Shown here: positions 9,854-17,750 of the stretch, one piece after another
Position numbering within the stretch: the stretch's first letter is position 1
Layout of the letters: each line of letters begins with the position of its first letter
Source of the DNA: DASSQJ01 sp963773655
Lineage (GTDB): Bacteria > Actinomycetota > Actinomycetes > Actinomycetales > Dermatophilaceae
DNA: 64,000 bases
Direction: 5' to 3'
Assembly (NCBI GenBank): GCA_963773655.1
Contig: CAVZBX010000001.1
Coordinates: 434,001 to 498,000, forward strand
The notes under the pieces: generated by a model
The model's input: only the letters and a program-made list of their open reading frames with translations
Database searches by the model: none
Told to the model about the DNA's origin: nothing
Position numbers and translations under genes: made by a program

Positions 9854-10068
9854 ATGGCGGTACCGGCGTATCGAGCGTTGCCGCGGACCGCGCCCGCCGG
9901 GGCGGCCATGGCCGGCGTCGACGCCACGACCGCCAGTGTCGGCGGCCACGCCGTCAACGAGACCGACGAGGACGACGATCCTCGAGTTCCTCGGGTTGGA
10001 CACCATCAGGGCTGCGCCTGACCGAGGGGCGCGACTTCTGTGCCGACCTCGAGGAGCTCATCGGCTGA
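9854..10068 (+). CDS. Possible small protein gene, indel-damaged; function unknown
   Basis: The gap from 9792 to 10206 has no clean gene. Within it AGGAGA precedes ATG 9854, which reads MAVPAYRALPRTAPAG to a stop at 10021. A plausible continuation lies in other frames: ILEFLGLDTIRA, then EGRDFCADLEELIG stopping at 10068. This would be a protein of about 70 residues if the local indels are errors. I do not recognise the family. Low confidence; the remainder of the gap up to accA3 shows nothing else. Confidence 0.25.
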
Positions 10069-10206
10069 CCCGGTGATCACCGCGACGAGGGTGCACGACA
10101 TGCTGACCGGCTCGCCCGGGATGACCGGCAGGCCGCCGAACGTTGAGGAGGCTCGCCCGCCGGACGCGGCGCCGGGCGGCGGGATCCGGTGTCGGCCGAT
10201 ACGAGG

Positions 10207-11994
10207 TCAGGCCGGCTCGTCGGCGTCGGTGATGTCGCAGATGACGGCGCCGTTGGTGACCGTGGCGCCGACCTCGGCCTTGAGGTTGCTGATCGAGCCG
10301 GACTTGTGGGCGGTGATCGGCTGCTCCATCTTCATCGCCTCGAGGACGACGACGAGGTCGCCCTCGGCGACGGTGGCGCCCTCGTCGACGGCGATCTTGA
10401 CGATGGTGCCCTGCATCGGCGCGGTGAGCGAGTCGCCGGACGCGGCGCTGCCGGACCTCGACCCACCGGCGCGGCGCGGCGCCTTCTTCTTCGCGTGCCC
10501 GCCGTTGCCGCCGCCGCCGCCGAAGGCGAGCCCACCGGGCACGGAGACCTCGAGCCGCTTGCCGCCGACCTCGACGACCACGGTCTGGCGCTCCTCCGGC
10601 TCGTGCTCCTCGCCGTGCGGCCCGGAGTAGGGCTCGATGTCGTTGACCATCTCGGTCTCGATCCACCGGGTGTGGACGGTGAAGTGGGCGCCGTTCTCGG
10701 GGGCGAAGGCCGGGTCGGAGACGACCTTGCGGTGGAACGGGGTGACCGTGGGCATCCCCTCGATGACGAGCTCGCCGAGGGCGCGGCGCGAGCGCTCGAG
10801 GGCCTGCTCGCGGGTGTGACCGGTGACGATCAGCTTGGCGATCATCGAGTCGAACGCCCCGGCCACGGTGTCGCCCTCGACGATGCCCGCGTCCCAGCGC
10901 ACCCCCGGGCCCTGGGGGACGACCATCTTCGTCACGGTGCCGGGGGCGGGCATGAAGTTGCGCCCGGCGTCCTCCCCGTTGATGCGGAACTCGATGGAGT
11001 GCGCGTGCGGCTCGGGGTCGGGGTAGTCGAGCCGCTCACCGTTCGCGATGCGGAACTGCTCGCGGACGAGGTCGATGCCGGTGACCTCCTCCGAGACCGG
11101 GTGCTCGACCTGGAGGCGGGTGTTGACCTCGAGGAAGGAGATGTCGCCGGCCGGACCGACGAGGAACTCGCAGGTGCCGGCCCCGACGTACCCCGCAGCC
11201 TTGAGGATCGCCTTGGACGCGCGGAGCAGCTCGGTGTGCTGGGCCTCGGTGAGGAACGGCGCCGGCGCCTCCTCGACGAGCTTCTGGTTGCGCCGCTGCA
11301 GCGAGCAGTCGCGGGTGGAGACGACCACGACGTTGCCGTGCTGGTCGGCCAGGCACTGGGTCTCCACGTGCCGGGGGTGGTCGAGGAAGCGCTCGACGAA
11401 GCACTCGCCCCGCCCGAACGCGGTGACCGCCTCGCGGACCGCGGAGTCGTACAGCTCGGGGATCTCCTCCATCGTGCGCGCGACCTTCAGCCCGCGGCCA
11501 CCGCCCCCGTACGCCGCCTTGATCGCCACCGGCAGCCCGTGCTCCTCGGCGAAGGCGATGACGTCGTCGGGCCCCTCCACCGGGTCGGGGGTGCCGGGCA
11601 CCAACGGGGCGTCCGCGGCGAGGGCGATGTGCCGGGCCTTGACCTTGTCGCCGAGGGAGTCGATGGCCTCGGGGCCGGGACCGATCCACACCAGCCCGGC
11701 GTCGATGACCTTCTGCGCGAATCCGGCGTTCTCGGCGAGGAAGCCGTAGCCGGGGTGCACGGCGTCGGCACCGGCCTGGTGTGCCACCTCGATGAGCTTG
11801 TCCTGCAGCAGGTACGAGTCACCCGGGGTGCTTCCGCCCAGGGCGTAGGCCTCGTCGGCGACGCGCACGTGGAGCGACTCCCGGTCGGGGTCTGCGTAGA
11901 CCGCCACCGACCCGATCCCGGAGTCGGCACAGGCGCGGGCGATGCGCACGGCGATCTCGCCCCGGTTCGCGATGAGGACCTTGCTGATGGCCAT
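10207..11994 (-). CDS. accA3: Acyl-CoA carboxylase alpha chain: biotin carboxylase plus biotin carboxyl carrier domain
   Basis: A 595-residue protein. The N-terminal biotin carboxylase (KVLIANRGEIAVRIARA, ATP-grasp AAYGGGGRGLKVAR, EVNTRLQVEHPVSEEVTG) uses ATP and bicarbonate to carboxylate biotin. The C-terminal BCCP domain carries biotinyl Lys about 555 in EAMKMEQ, after a Gly/Lys-rich linker. In actinobacteria this chain serves several carboxyltransferases. Candidates here are AccD5 (48.3 kb, with AccE and BirA) and the carboxyltransferase at 19.5 kb. A TAGAGT -10 sits 7 nt before the ATG, so a leaderless mRNA is expected. No frameshift, in contrast to the preceding 9 kb. Confidence 0.95.
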   Translation of the reverse strand: MAISKVLIANRGEIAVRIARACADSGIGSVAVYADPDRESLHVRVADEAYALGGSTPGDSYLLQDKLIEVAHQAGADAVHPGYGFLAENAGFAQKVIDAGLVWIGPGPEAIDSLGDKVKARHIALAADAPLVPGTPDPVEGPDDVIAFAEEHGLPVAIKAAYGGGGRGLKVARTMEEIPELYDSAVREAVTAFGRGECFVERFLDHPRHVETQCLADQHGNVVVVSTRDCSLQRRNQKLVEEAPAPFLTEAQHTELLRASKAILKAAGYVGAGTCEFLVGPAGDISFLEVNTRLQVEHPVSEEVTGIDLVREQFRIANGERLDYPDPEPHAHSIEFRINGEDAGRNFMPAPGTVTKMVVPQGPGVRWDAGIVEGDTVAGAFDSMIAKLIVTGHTREQALERSRRALGELVIEGMPTVTPFHRKVVSDPAFAPENGAHFTVHTRWIETEMVNDIEPYSGPHGEEHEPEERQTVVVEVGGKRLEVSVPGGLAFGGGGGNGGHAKKKAPRRAGGSRSGSAASGDSLTAPMQGTIVKIAVDEGATVAEGDLVVVLEAMKMEQPITAHKSGSISNLKAEVGATVTNGAVICDITDADEPA

Positions 11995-12001
11995 GCTCGG
12001 G

Positions 12002-12007
12002 ACTCTA
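12002..12007 (-). promoter_or_regulatory. -10 hexamer of leaderless accA3 promoter
   Basis: TAGAGT on the minus strand, 7 nt before the accA3 ATG. Confidence 0.6.
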
Positions 12008-12031
12008 TCGGTAGGCGGCGCCGGGCCCCGC

Positions 12032-12517
12032 TCAGGTGCCGAGCGACTCCGCGAGCCGTCCGAGGAGGCGGCCCAGGGTGTCGCGGTCGCGGGCTCCGAG
12101 CGCGGAGAGCAGCCGCGCCTCGTTCCCGACGTGCGCCGTCACCGCCTCGTCGATGAGCCGCCGCCCGGCGTCGGTGAGCCGGACCGTCCGCGACCGGCCG
12201 TCGGTGGCGCTCGGCCGTCGCTCGACGAGGCCGCGGGCCTCGAGGCGGTCGACCCGCTTGCTCACCGCCCCGGAGGTCACCATCGTCCGCTGCGACAGCT
12301 CCCCGGGCGTCAGCTCGTAGGGCGCCCCGTGCCGGCGGAGCGTGGCGAGGACGTCGAACTCGCCCTCGCCGAGGCCGAAGCGGCCGTAGACGGCGGTGAG
12401 CTCGGGGGTGAGCGCCGCGGCGAGCCGGTGGATGCGGCCGATGACGAGGACGGGGGAGGTGTCGAGGTCGGGCCGCTCGGCGCGCCACTGCTCGTGCACC
12501 GTCTGCACGTGGTCCAT
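12032..12517 (-). CDS. MarR family transcriptional regulator
   Basis: A 161-residue winged-helix repressor. The recognition region is YELTPGELSQRTMVTSGAV, followed by SKRVDRLEARGLVERRPS; the wing is ATDGRSRTVRLTDAGRRL and helical dimerisation segments flank it. It is divergent from an EamA exporter gene with only 41 bp between start codons. Two identical 10-bp palindromes lie in and around that gap, so it probably represses both itself and the exporter until a ligand releases it. The ATG is 8 nt from a TAGAGT -10 hexamer. The ligand cannot be predicted. Confidence 0.92.
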   Translation of the reverse strand: MDHVQTVHEQWRAERPDLDTSPVLVIGRIHRLAAALTPELTAVYGRFGLGEGEFDVLATLRRHGAPYELTPGELSQRTMVTSGAVSKRVDRLEARGLVERRPSATDGRSRTVRLTDAGRRLIDEAVTAHVGNEARLLSALGARDRDTLGRLLGRLAESLGT

Positions 12518-12525
12518 GGCGCTGG

Positions 12526-12531
12526 ACTCTA
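12526..12531 (-). promoter_or_regulatory. -10 hexamer of leaderless marR promoter
   Basis: TAGAGT on the minus strand, 8 nt before the marR ATG. A weak GAGACT -35 (12549-12554) lies 17 bp away. Confidence 0.55.
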
Positions 12532-12533
12532 TC

Positions 12534-12564
12534 TTCCATGGAAGGTAAAGTCTCTTCCATGGAA
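12534..12564. promoter_or_regulatory. Tandem MarR operator: two TTCCATGGAA palindromes
   Basis: Perfect 10-bp palindromes at 12534-12543 and 12555-12564, 21 bp centre to centre (two helical turns). The first lies in the core of both divergent promoters. The second covers the EamA start codon and the probable transcription start. Operator function is inferred from position and symmetry. Confidence 0.75.
12546..12551 (+). promoter_or_regulatory. -10 hexamer of leaderless EamA promoter
   Basis: TAAAGT, 7 nt before ATG 12559, with TGGACT (12523-12528) 17 bp upstream as a -35. This places the start at 12559 rather than the in-frame ATG at 12538, which lies inside the first operator. Confidence 0.6.
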
Positions 12565-13512
12565 ACGAAATCGGCCGGCCTCGCCACCGTCGCCCTCACC
12601 GCCGTGGCCCCCGTCGTCTGGGGGTCCACGTACGCCGTCACCCAGCTCTGGCTGCCGCCCGGCCGTCCCCTGATGGCCGCCGCCCTCCGCATCCTCCCCG
12701 CCGGCCTGCTGCTGCTGCTCTGGGTGCGGCGGCTCCCACGCTCCCGGTGGTGGGGCCGGGCCGTCCTCCTCGGCAGCCTCAACCACGGGTTGTTCTTCGC
12801 CCTGCTCTACGTCGCGGCGTACCGGCTGCCCAGCGGACTGGCGGCGACGATCACGGCCGTCTCACCGCTCGTCGTCATGGCGGTCGCCTGGGCGGCGATC
12901 GGGGAGAAGCAGCCACGGGTCACCGTCCTCGCCGCCCTGGCCGGCGTCGTCGGGGTCGTCCTCCTCGTGTGGCAGAACGGACGGGCCGGCCACGTCGACC
13001 TGCTCGCGGTGGCGGCCTCGGTCGGTGCGGTCACCTCCGCCTCGGTCGGCTTCGTGCTCGTCAAGAGGTGGACCGAGCCGGGCGAGGTGCTCGCCACCAC
13101 CTCGTGGCAGCTCGTCGCCGGCGGGCTGGTGCTCACGCCGCTCGCCCTCCTCGTCGAGGGCGCGCCACCCGCCCTGGGGCTGCCGGCCCTGCTCGCGCTC
13201 GCCTGGCTCGGCCTCGCGGGCTCGCTGGTCGGCTACGTGGTGTGGTTCCGCGGCCTGACCCGGATGGACGCCGGCGCCGTCGCGGTGGTCGGCCTGCTCA
13301 ACCCGGTGGTCGGCACCGCCCTCGGCGTGGTCCTCCTCGGGGAGCACTTCGGCCCCGTCCACCTCGCGGCCACGGCGGTGACCCTGGGCAGCGTGCTGCT
13401 CGCCCAGGCCCCGGTGCGGCGGGCGGTGGCCGGCGCACCGCTGGGGCGGTGGCGGCCCGGCCGCCCGGCGGTTGGTGCCGCCCCGTGCCCGGCCCAGCCG
13501 TCCGGCGGCTGA
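12559..13512 (+). CDS. EamA/DMT-family transporter (drug/metabolite exporter)
   Basis: About 317 residues with ten predicted membrane helices in two EamA repeats. The first repeat opens VALTAVAPVVWGSTYAVTQL; the second includes ASVGFVLVKRW and VGYVVWFRGL, and GLLNPVVGTALGVVLLGE is the typical penultimate helix. The tail is soluble, Pro/Ala-rich. Members export amino acids, metabolites or drugs; the substrate is not evident. It is divergently paired with a MarR regulator, so expression is probably induced by a small molecule. The start at METKSAG is preferred because a -10 hexamer lies 7 nt upstream. Confidence 0.88.
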   Translation: METKSAGLATVALTAVAPVVWGSTYAVTQLWLPPGRPLMAAALRILPAGLLLLLWVRRLPRSRWWGRAVLLGSLNHGLFFALLYVAAYRLPSGLAATITAVSPLVVMAVAWAAIGEKQPRVTVLAALAGVVGVVLLVWQNGRAGHVDLLAVAASVGAVTSASVGFVLVKRWTEPGEVLATTSWQLVAGGLVLTPLALLVEGAPPALGLPALLALAWLGLAGSLVGYVVWFRGLTRMDAGAVAVVGLLNPVVGTALGVVLLGEHFGPVHLAATAVTLGSVLLAQAPVRRAVAGAPLGRWRPGRPAVGAAPCPAQPSGG

Positions 13513-13599
13513 GTGACCGTACTCATGGTGCGTGCGAGCCCGGGGCGGGACCATGGGGGCGCACCACCGTGGGTGCCTGGCTCGACCGAGGAGCACGCG

Positions 13600-14862
13600 A
13601 TGACTGCACCGCCCGTTGCCGGACCCGCCGGACCCGCCGTCCCCGAGCACCACGAACCCGATCGCCGGCCCGCCACCGCGGCCCAGCTGCAGTGGCTCGA
13701 GCGCGAGGTCGAGCAGTGGCGGGTCGAGGGCCTCGTCGACGACGCCGCCGCGGCCACCATCCGCGACCGCTACGTCGTGCACCGCCGGGTCACCCTGGCC
13801 CGGATCGTGCTCACCCTGGGGGCGATCTTCGTCGGGCTCGGCGTGATCTGGTTCGTCGCCGCCAACCTCGACCAGATGTCGCCGCTCCTGCGCTTCCTGC
13901 TCATGGTGACCGTGTGGGTCGGGCTGGTCGTCACGGCGGAGCTGCTGGCCCGGCGCCGGGAGCGGGTGGGTACGGTGCCCGCACCGGTGCTCGGCGCGGT
14001 CCGGCTGCTCGCCGCCGCCGCCTACGGCGCCGTGGTCTTCCAGGCGGCGCAGAGCCTGCAGGTCGCCGGCTACGGCCCGGCGCTCGTCGGCGTCTGGGCT
14101 GCCGGGGCGCTGCTCTACGCGTACGCGGTGCGCGGCCTCACCCCGCTCGTGCTCGGCATCGTGCTCGGCGCCTACTGGTACGCGTGGCTCGTGCTCGACG
14201 TCGAGGAGAACATCGTCGCGGGGTCGACCGCGATCGGGGTGGCCGGTGCGGTGGCCGTCGCGGTCGGGGTGCTCCACGCCGCGTCGCGGTGGTCGACGCC
14301 GGGCCGGGCCCTGTTCGGCACGCCGTGGCGTGAGCTCGGTGCCACCCTCGTCCTGCTCGGGCTGTTCATCGCCGCCCTGCCGTTCGACGAGGGTGGCGAC
14401 ACCGCCGTGCCGGTCGCGCTCTGGGCCGGGCTGGGCGTGGCCGCCGCCCTCGCGGTGGCGGCGCTGGCCCTCGGCGACCGCACCGACCGGCTCGAGGCCG
14501 GCCTCGCGGTCGTGGCCCTGGCCGCAGGCGTCGGGCTCTCGGTGTGGCGGTTCGAGGGCACCGAGCTCGCCGACCTCACGGCGGGGGAGTGGGCGCGCGC
14601 CTTCGTCGCGGTCGCGGTGTACCTCCTCGTCGCCAGCGGCTACGCGGTGCTCGGCGGGATGCGCGACTCGGCCCGGATGACATGGGCCGCCACGGCAGCG
14701 CTGGTCGTCTTCACGACCGTCCAGGCCACGGCGGTCTTCTCCGAGATCCTCTCCGGCGCCGTCCTGTTCGTCCTCGTCGGCGTCGTGCTGCTCGGCACCG
14801 GCCTGCTCGCCGACCGCGGCCGTCGCCGGCTCGTGCGCGAGGGACGGGAGGCGGCGTCATGA
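13600..14862 (+). CDS. DUF2157 domain membrane protein
   Basis: A 420-residue protein. The soluble N-terminus (LQWLEREVEQWRVEGLVDDA) is followed by a DUF2157-like first membrane region (ARIVLTLGAIFVGLGVIWFV) and about a dozen hydrophobic helices. GAGGAG lies just before the ATG. The stop overlaps the next start by 4 nt (ATGA), tying it to a GDYXXLXY-type gene, the standard genomic partner of DUF2157 proteins. Function is unknown; an inner-membrane complex is the usual suggestion. Confidence 0.85.
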   Translation: MTAPPVAGPAGPAVPEHHEPDRRPATAAQLQWLEREVEQWRVEGLVDDAAAATIRDRYVVHRRVTLARIVLTLGAIFVGLGVIWFVAANLDQMSPLLRFLLMVTVWVGLVVTAELLARRRERVGTVPAPVLGAVRLLAAAAYGAVVFQAAQSLQVAGYGPALVGVWAAGALLYAYAVRGLTPLVLGIVLGAYWYAWLVLDVEENIVAGSTAIGVAGAVAVAVGVLHAASRWSTPGRALFGTPWRELGATLVLLGLFIAALPFDEGGDTAVPVALWAGLGVAAALAVAALALGDRTDRLEAGLAVVALAAGVGLSVWRFEGTELADLTAGEWARAFVAVAVYLLVASGYAVLGGMRDSARMTWAATAALVVFTTVQATAVFSEILSGAVLFVLVGVVLLGTGLLADRGRRRLVREGREAAS

Positions 14863-15371
14863 GGAGCAGGACGACCCGCGTGGCGGCGGCGGTGGTGGCC
14901 CAGCTGCTGCTCGTCGGGCTGGCCGTCTGGGTGCCGCTCTCGGTGCGCCTCACCGGCGACGAGGTGCTGCTGCGGGCCCAGGTCCTCGACACCGGCGAGC
15001 CGTTCGACGATGCCTACGTCCAGCTGAGCTACCCCGACCTGCCGGACCCGCAGTTCCCCGACGGTGAGGTCACCGAGCAGCAGGTCGAGCGGCTCGAGTC
15101 CGAGCTGGGTACGGCCTTCGTCCCGCTCACCCGCGAGGGCGAGCTGTGGGTCGGTGGTGGCCCGGAGCGCAGTGAGCCTGCCGACGGGCCGTTCCTGCGG
15201 TGCGACGACTCGTCGTGGCGCCTGCGCTGCGGCATCGAGGGTGCCTACCTCGCCACCGGCCCGGAGAACGAGGCCGTCCGCGACGCGCTGCGCTCCGGCG
15301 AGGCGGTCGCCGTGGTGCGGGTCGACGACGCCGGCCACGCCGCCCTCGTCCGGGTCGAGGCCGCACCCTGA
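14859..15371 (+). CDS. GDYXXLXY family protein (divergent signature)
   Basis: A 170-residue protein with one N-terminal membrane anchor (VAAAVVAQLLLVGLAVWVPL) and an extracytoplasmic domain. The family's GDYxxLxY motif appears as DAYVQLSY, so the Gly-Asp pair is replaced. Two Cys (CDDSSWRLRC) could form a disulfide. It overlaps the DUF2157 gene by ATGA and is presumably translated with it. The biological role of this pair is not known. Confidence 0.75.
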   Translation: MRSRTTRVAAAVVAQLLLVGLAVWVPLSVRLTGDEVLLRAQVLDTGEPFDDAYVQLSYPDLPDPQFPDGEVTEQQVERLESELGTAFVPLTREGELWVGGGPERSEPADGPFLRCDDSSWRLRCGIEGAYLATGPENEAVRDALRSGEAVAVVRVDDAGHAALVRVEAAP

Positions 15372-15428
15372 CGCCGGTCGCCACGACCGGGCGGGGCGAC
15401 GTGCTGGGCCGTCACCGACGCGGGCGGG

Positions 15429-15434
15429 CACAAT
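15429..15434 (+). promoter_or_regulatory. -10 hexamer of leaderless kynA promoter
   Basis: CACAAT, 7 nt before ATG 15442. It overlaps the alternative ATG at 15433, which is therefore disfavoured. Confidence 0.45.
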
Positions 15435-15441
15435 GCCGGGC

Positions 15442-16302
15442 ATGAGCGAGGACGCGGTGGACCGGGCGCGGCGAGTGCTGGAGGAGGGCATCTCCACCGA
15501 CTTCTCGCAGGCGATGTCGTACGGCGCGTACCTGGACCTCGACACCCTGCTCTCCGCGCAGCACCCCCGCAGCGAGCCACCGCAGCACGACGAGATGCTC
15601 TTCATCGTCCAGCACCAGGTGGCCGAGCTGTGGCTGAAGCTGCTCCTGCACGAGCTGCACTCGGCGCGGGCCCTGCTGGCCGTCGACGAGCTGGGCCCGG
15701 CGCTGAAGCGGCTGGCGCGGGTCAAGCACGTGCAGAAGCAGCTCGTCGAGCAGTGGGACGTGCTCGCCACGCTGACCCCGAGCGAGTACGCCCAGATCCG
15801 GCCCTTCCTCGCGACGAGCTCGGGCTTCCAGAGCCACCAGTACCGGTCGGTGGAGTTCGTCCTCGGCAACAAGAACGCCGAGATGGTGCGGGTGTTCGAG
15901 CACGACCCCCAGGTGCACGCGGCGCTCGAGGCGCTGCTCGGCGAGCCGACGCTCTACGACGAGTTCCTCCGGCTCCTGGCGCGGCGCGGCTACGCGGTCC
16001 CGGACGAGGTGCTGGGGCGTGACGTCCGCGAGCCGTACCGGATGGTGCCCGGGCTCGTCGACGTGTTCGCCGAGGTCTACGCGGCGCCGTCGGGGCACTG
16101 GGGCGTCTACGAGACGTGCGAGGAGCTCGTGGACGTCGAGGACCTGTTCCAGCAGTGGCGGTTCCGCCACCTCCAGGTGGTCACGCGCACGATCGGCCAC
16201 AAGACCGGCACGGGCGGGTCGAGCGGGGTCGACTTCCTCAGGCGCGCCCTCGACCTCACCTTCTTCCCGGAGCTGTACGAGGTGCGGGTGCGGGTGGGCT
16301 GA
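15442..16302 (+). CDS. kynA: Tryptophan 2,3-dioxygenase
   Basis: A 286-residue haem dioxygenase opening the indole ring of L-tryptophan to N-formylkynurenine. Substrate-site marks are ISTDFSQAMSYGAYL near the N-terminus and QHQVAELWLKL. The haem-ligand His lies in WRFRHLQVVTRTIG, followed by HKTGTGGSSGVDFL. No kynureninase or formamidase gene is adjacent, so the downstream pathway, if present, is encoded elsewhere. It stands as a single-gene unit before a PfkB kinase. A GC-rich 7-bp inverted repeat just after the stop (about 16320-16345) may terminate transcription. Confidence 0.95.
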   Translation: MSEDAVDRARRVLEEGISTDFSQAMSYGAYLDLDTLLSAQHPRSEPPQHDEMLFIVQHQVAELWLKLLLHELHSARALLAVDELGPALKRLARVKHVQKQLVEQWDVLATLTPSEYAQIRPFLATSSGFQSHQYRSVEFVLGNKNAEMVRVFEHDPQVHAALEALLGEPTLYDEFLRLLARRGYAVPDEVLGRDVREPYRMVPGLVDVFAEVYAAPSGHWGVYETCEELVDVEDLFQQWRFRHLQVVTRTIGHKTGTGGSSGVDFLRRALDLTFFPELYEVRVRVG

Positions 16303-16408
16303 CCTGCGCCCGCCGCCGGCCGCCCGCGCCACGGGCCGCGCGGGCGCGGTGGGGGCGCTGGCAGCGGGAGCACCGGCTGCCAGCGGGCTCCGGTGCGGCG
16401 GGGCTCGC

Positions 16409-16414
16409 TAGGGT
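16409..16414 (+). promoter_or_regulatory. -10 hexamer of leaderless pfkB-family promoter
   Basis: TAGGGT, 6 nt before the ATG at 16421. Confidence 0.55.
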
Positions 16415-16420
16415 CCGGGC

Positions 16421-17359
16421 ATGGCCCCCCGCGTCATCCACACCGCGCAGGCCCTCGTCGACGCCGTGATGGAGGTGCCGCACCTGCCCACCCGGGGCGG
16501 CAACGTCATGGCCGACTCCTACACGAGGTACGCCGGTGGGGCGGCGACCATCCTCCTCGCGGCTGCCCGTTCGGGCGCCCACGCCGTGCACGCCGGTGCC
16601 ATCGGGACCGGGCCGAACGGTGACCTCGTCCGCGCCGTGCTCACGGCGGACGGGGTGGAGGTCGCCTCGCCACCGGTGCCCGACCTCGACACGGGGGTGT
16701 GCGTGGTCCTCGTCGAGCCCACGGCCGAACGCAGCTTCGTCACGACCCAGGGAGCCGAGCGCCACATCAGCCCCGCGTCGCTGTCGGCGTCCGCCCCCGA
16801 GCCCGGCGACCTCGTGTGCGTGAGCGGCTACAGCCTCGTGGGGCGCACCCGTGACCCGCTCGTCGCCTGGGTGACCACCCTGCCCGACGGCGTGCACGTG
16901 GTCCTCGACCCGGGCGCCACCCTCGGCGACGTCCCGGCCGGGGCCCGCGACGCCGTGCTGGCCCGCACCGCGGTGTGGACCGGCAACCGCGAGGAGGCGG
17001 AGGCGCTCGCGGCCGTCGACGGCATCCGGGAGGCGGCGGAGGTCATCGGCTCGTTGCTCCCCGCCGGTGCGGTCGTGGTGGTCCGGGACGGCCCGCGGGG
17101 GTGCCTGCTGCGCGCGGGGGGCCGCACGACCTTCGTGCCCGGCTACCCGCAGCGGCCCGTCGACACCAACGGGGCGGGCGACACCCACACCGGTGTCCTC
17201 CTCGCCGGGCGGCTGGCGGGGCTGGGGTGGCACGACGCCGCGGTGCGTGCGAACGCGGCCGGCGCCCTCAAGGTGACCCGGCGCGGTCCCGAGACGGCGC
17301 CGACGGCGCAGGAGGTCGACGAGTTCCTGCGCGAGCACCGGGCGACGGACGCGCCCTGA
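16421..17359 (+). CDS. PfkB-family carbohydrate kinase
   Basis: A 312-residue ribokinase-type kinase. The Gly-rich N-terminal motif is YAGGAATILLAAARSGAHA. The C-terminal signature DTNGAGDTHTGVLLAGRLAG contains the catalytic Asp and anion hole. It transfers the ATP gamma-phosphate to a sugar or nucleoside hydroxyl; the acceptor is not predictable, and no transporter or isomerase gene is adjacent. The gene is followed by 391 bp without a coding region. Confidence 0.88.
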   Translation: MAPRVIHTAQALVDAVMEVPHLPTRGGNVMADSYTRYAGGAATILLAAARSGAHAVHAGAIGTGPNGDLVRAVLTADGVEVASPPVPDLDTGVCVVLVEPTAERSFVTTQGAERHISPASLSASAPEPGDLVCVSGYSLVGRTRDPLVAWVTTLPDGVHVVLDPGATLGDVPAGARDAVLARTAVWTGNREEAEALAAVDGIREAAEVIGSLLPAGAVVVVRDGPRGCLLRAGGRTTFVPGYPQRPVDTNGAGDTHTGVLLAGRLAGLGWHDAAVRANAAGALKVTRRGPETAPTAQEVDEFLREHRATDAP

Positions 17360-17750
17360 GCACCGGTCTCCCCGGCCTCGCGGGTGGCCTGCGGCGGCCC
17401 CGACGGCGGTTCGCATGTGCCGGTTGTGACCTGCGGGGCCCATGGGGACGAAAAGGTCAGCAAAACGTAAAAAAGGTAAAGAAAAAGTCAAGAAACCCCA
17501 TCGCGGAGGACGGATCCTCCTGCACACTTGACACACGCCAGCCGCTACCGGAGCAGGGCCGGGACCCGGCTGACGTGCAGGAAGCGTACCGCCGCCGACC
17601 CAGCAGGGAGGGAAGGGGGCGGACGATCGGACGAGGCCGACACTCTGAGGCGGGGTGTCGGCCTCGTCGCTGTTCCCGGCGCGCCTCGTCGCTGTTCGCG
17701 CGGGGGCGGGGGTGCCCGTCGGCGTCGGCGTCGGCGCCGGCGGGGGTGGG
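17360..17750. other. Non-coding interval with AT-rich purine tract and inverted repeats
   Basis: No gene is supported here. Bases 17447-17495 are A-rich (runs such as GTAAAAAAGG and GAAAAAG), striking in this genome. They are followed by the inverted repeat GGAGGA-N4-TCCTCC (17505-17520) and a TTGACA hexamer (17528-17533) with no clear -10. A terminator-like hairpin occupies 17631-17667. The tract may be the remnant of a promoter or a regulator-binding region. Confidence 0.5.
17631..17667. terminator. Hairpin with 13-bp perfect stem
   Basis: ACGAGGCCGACAC and its exact complement flank an 11-nt loop, 84 nt beyond the merR stop and 272 nt after the pfkB-like stop. These two genes converge, so it could serve either strand. 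There is no U-tract. Confidence 0.55.

Noticed and set aside
10189..12156. Long open frame (about 655 codons) on the plus strand opposite accA3
   Set aside because: It is antisense to a full-length conserved enzyme, low in complexity (His/Arg/Asp/Gly/Val rich) and typical of GC-rich shadow frames. The same applies to other long antisense frames in the window.
17528..17533. TTGACA as a functional -35
   Set aside because: No acceptable -10 lies 16-19 bp downstream and no gene starts on that strand before 18255; kept only as part of the odd interval.
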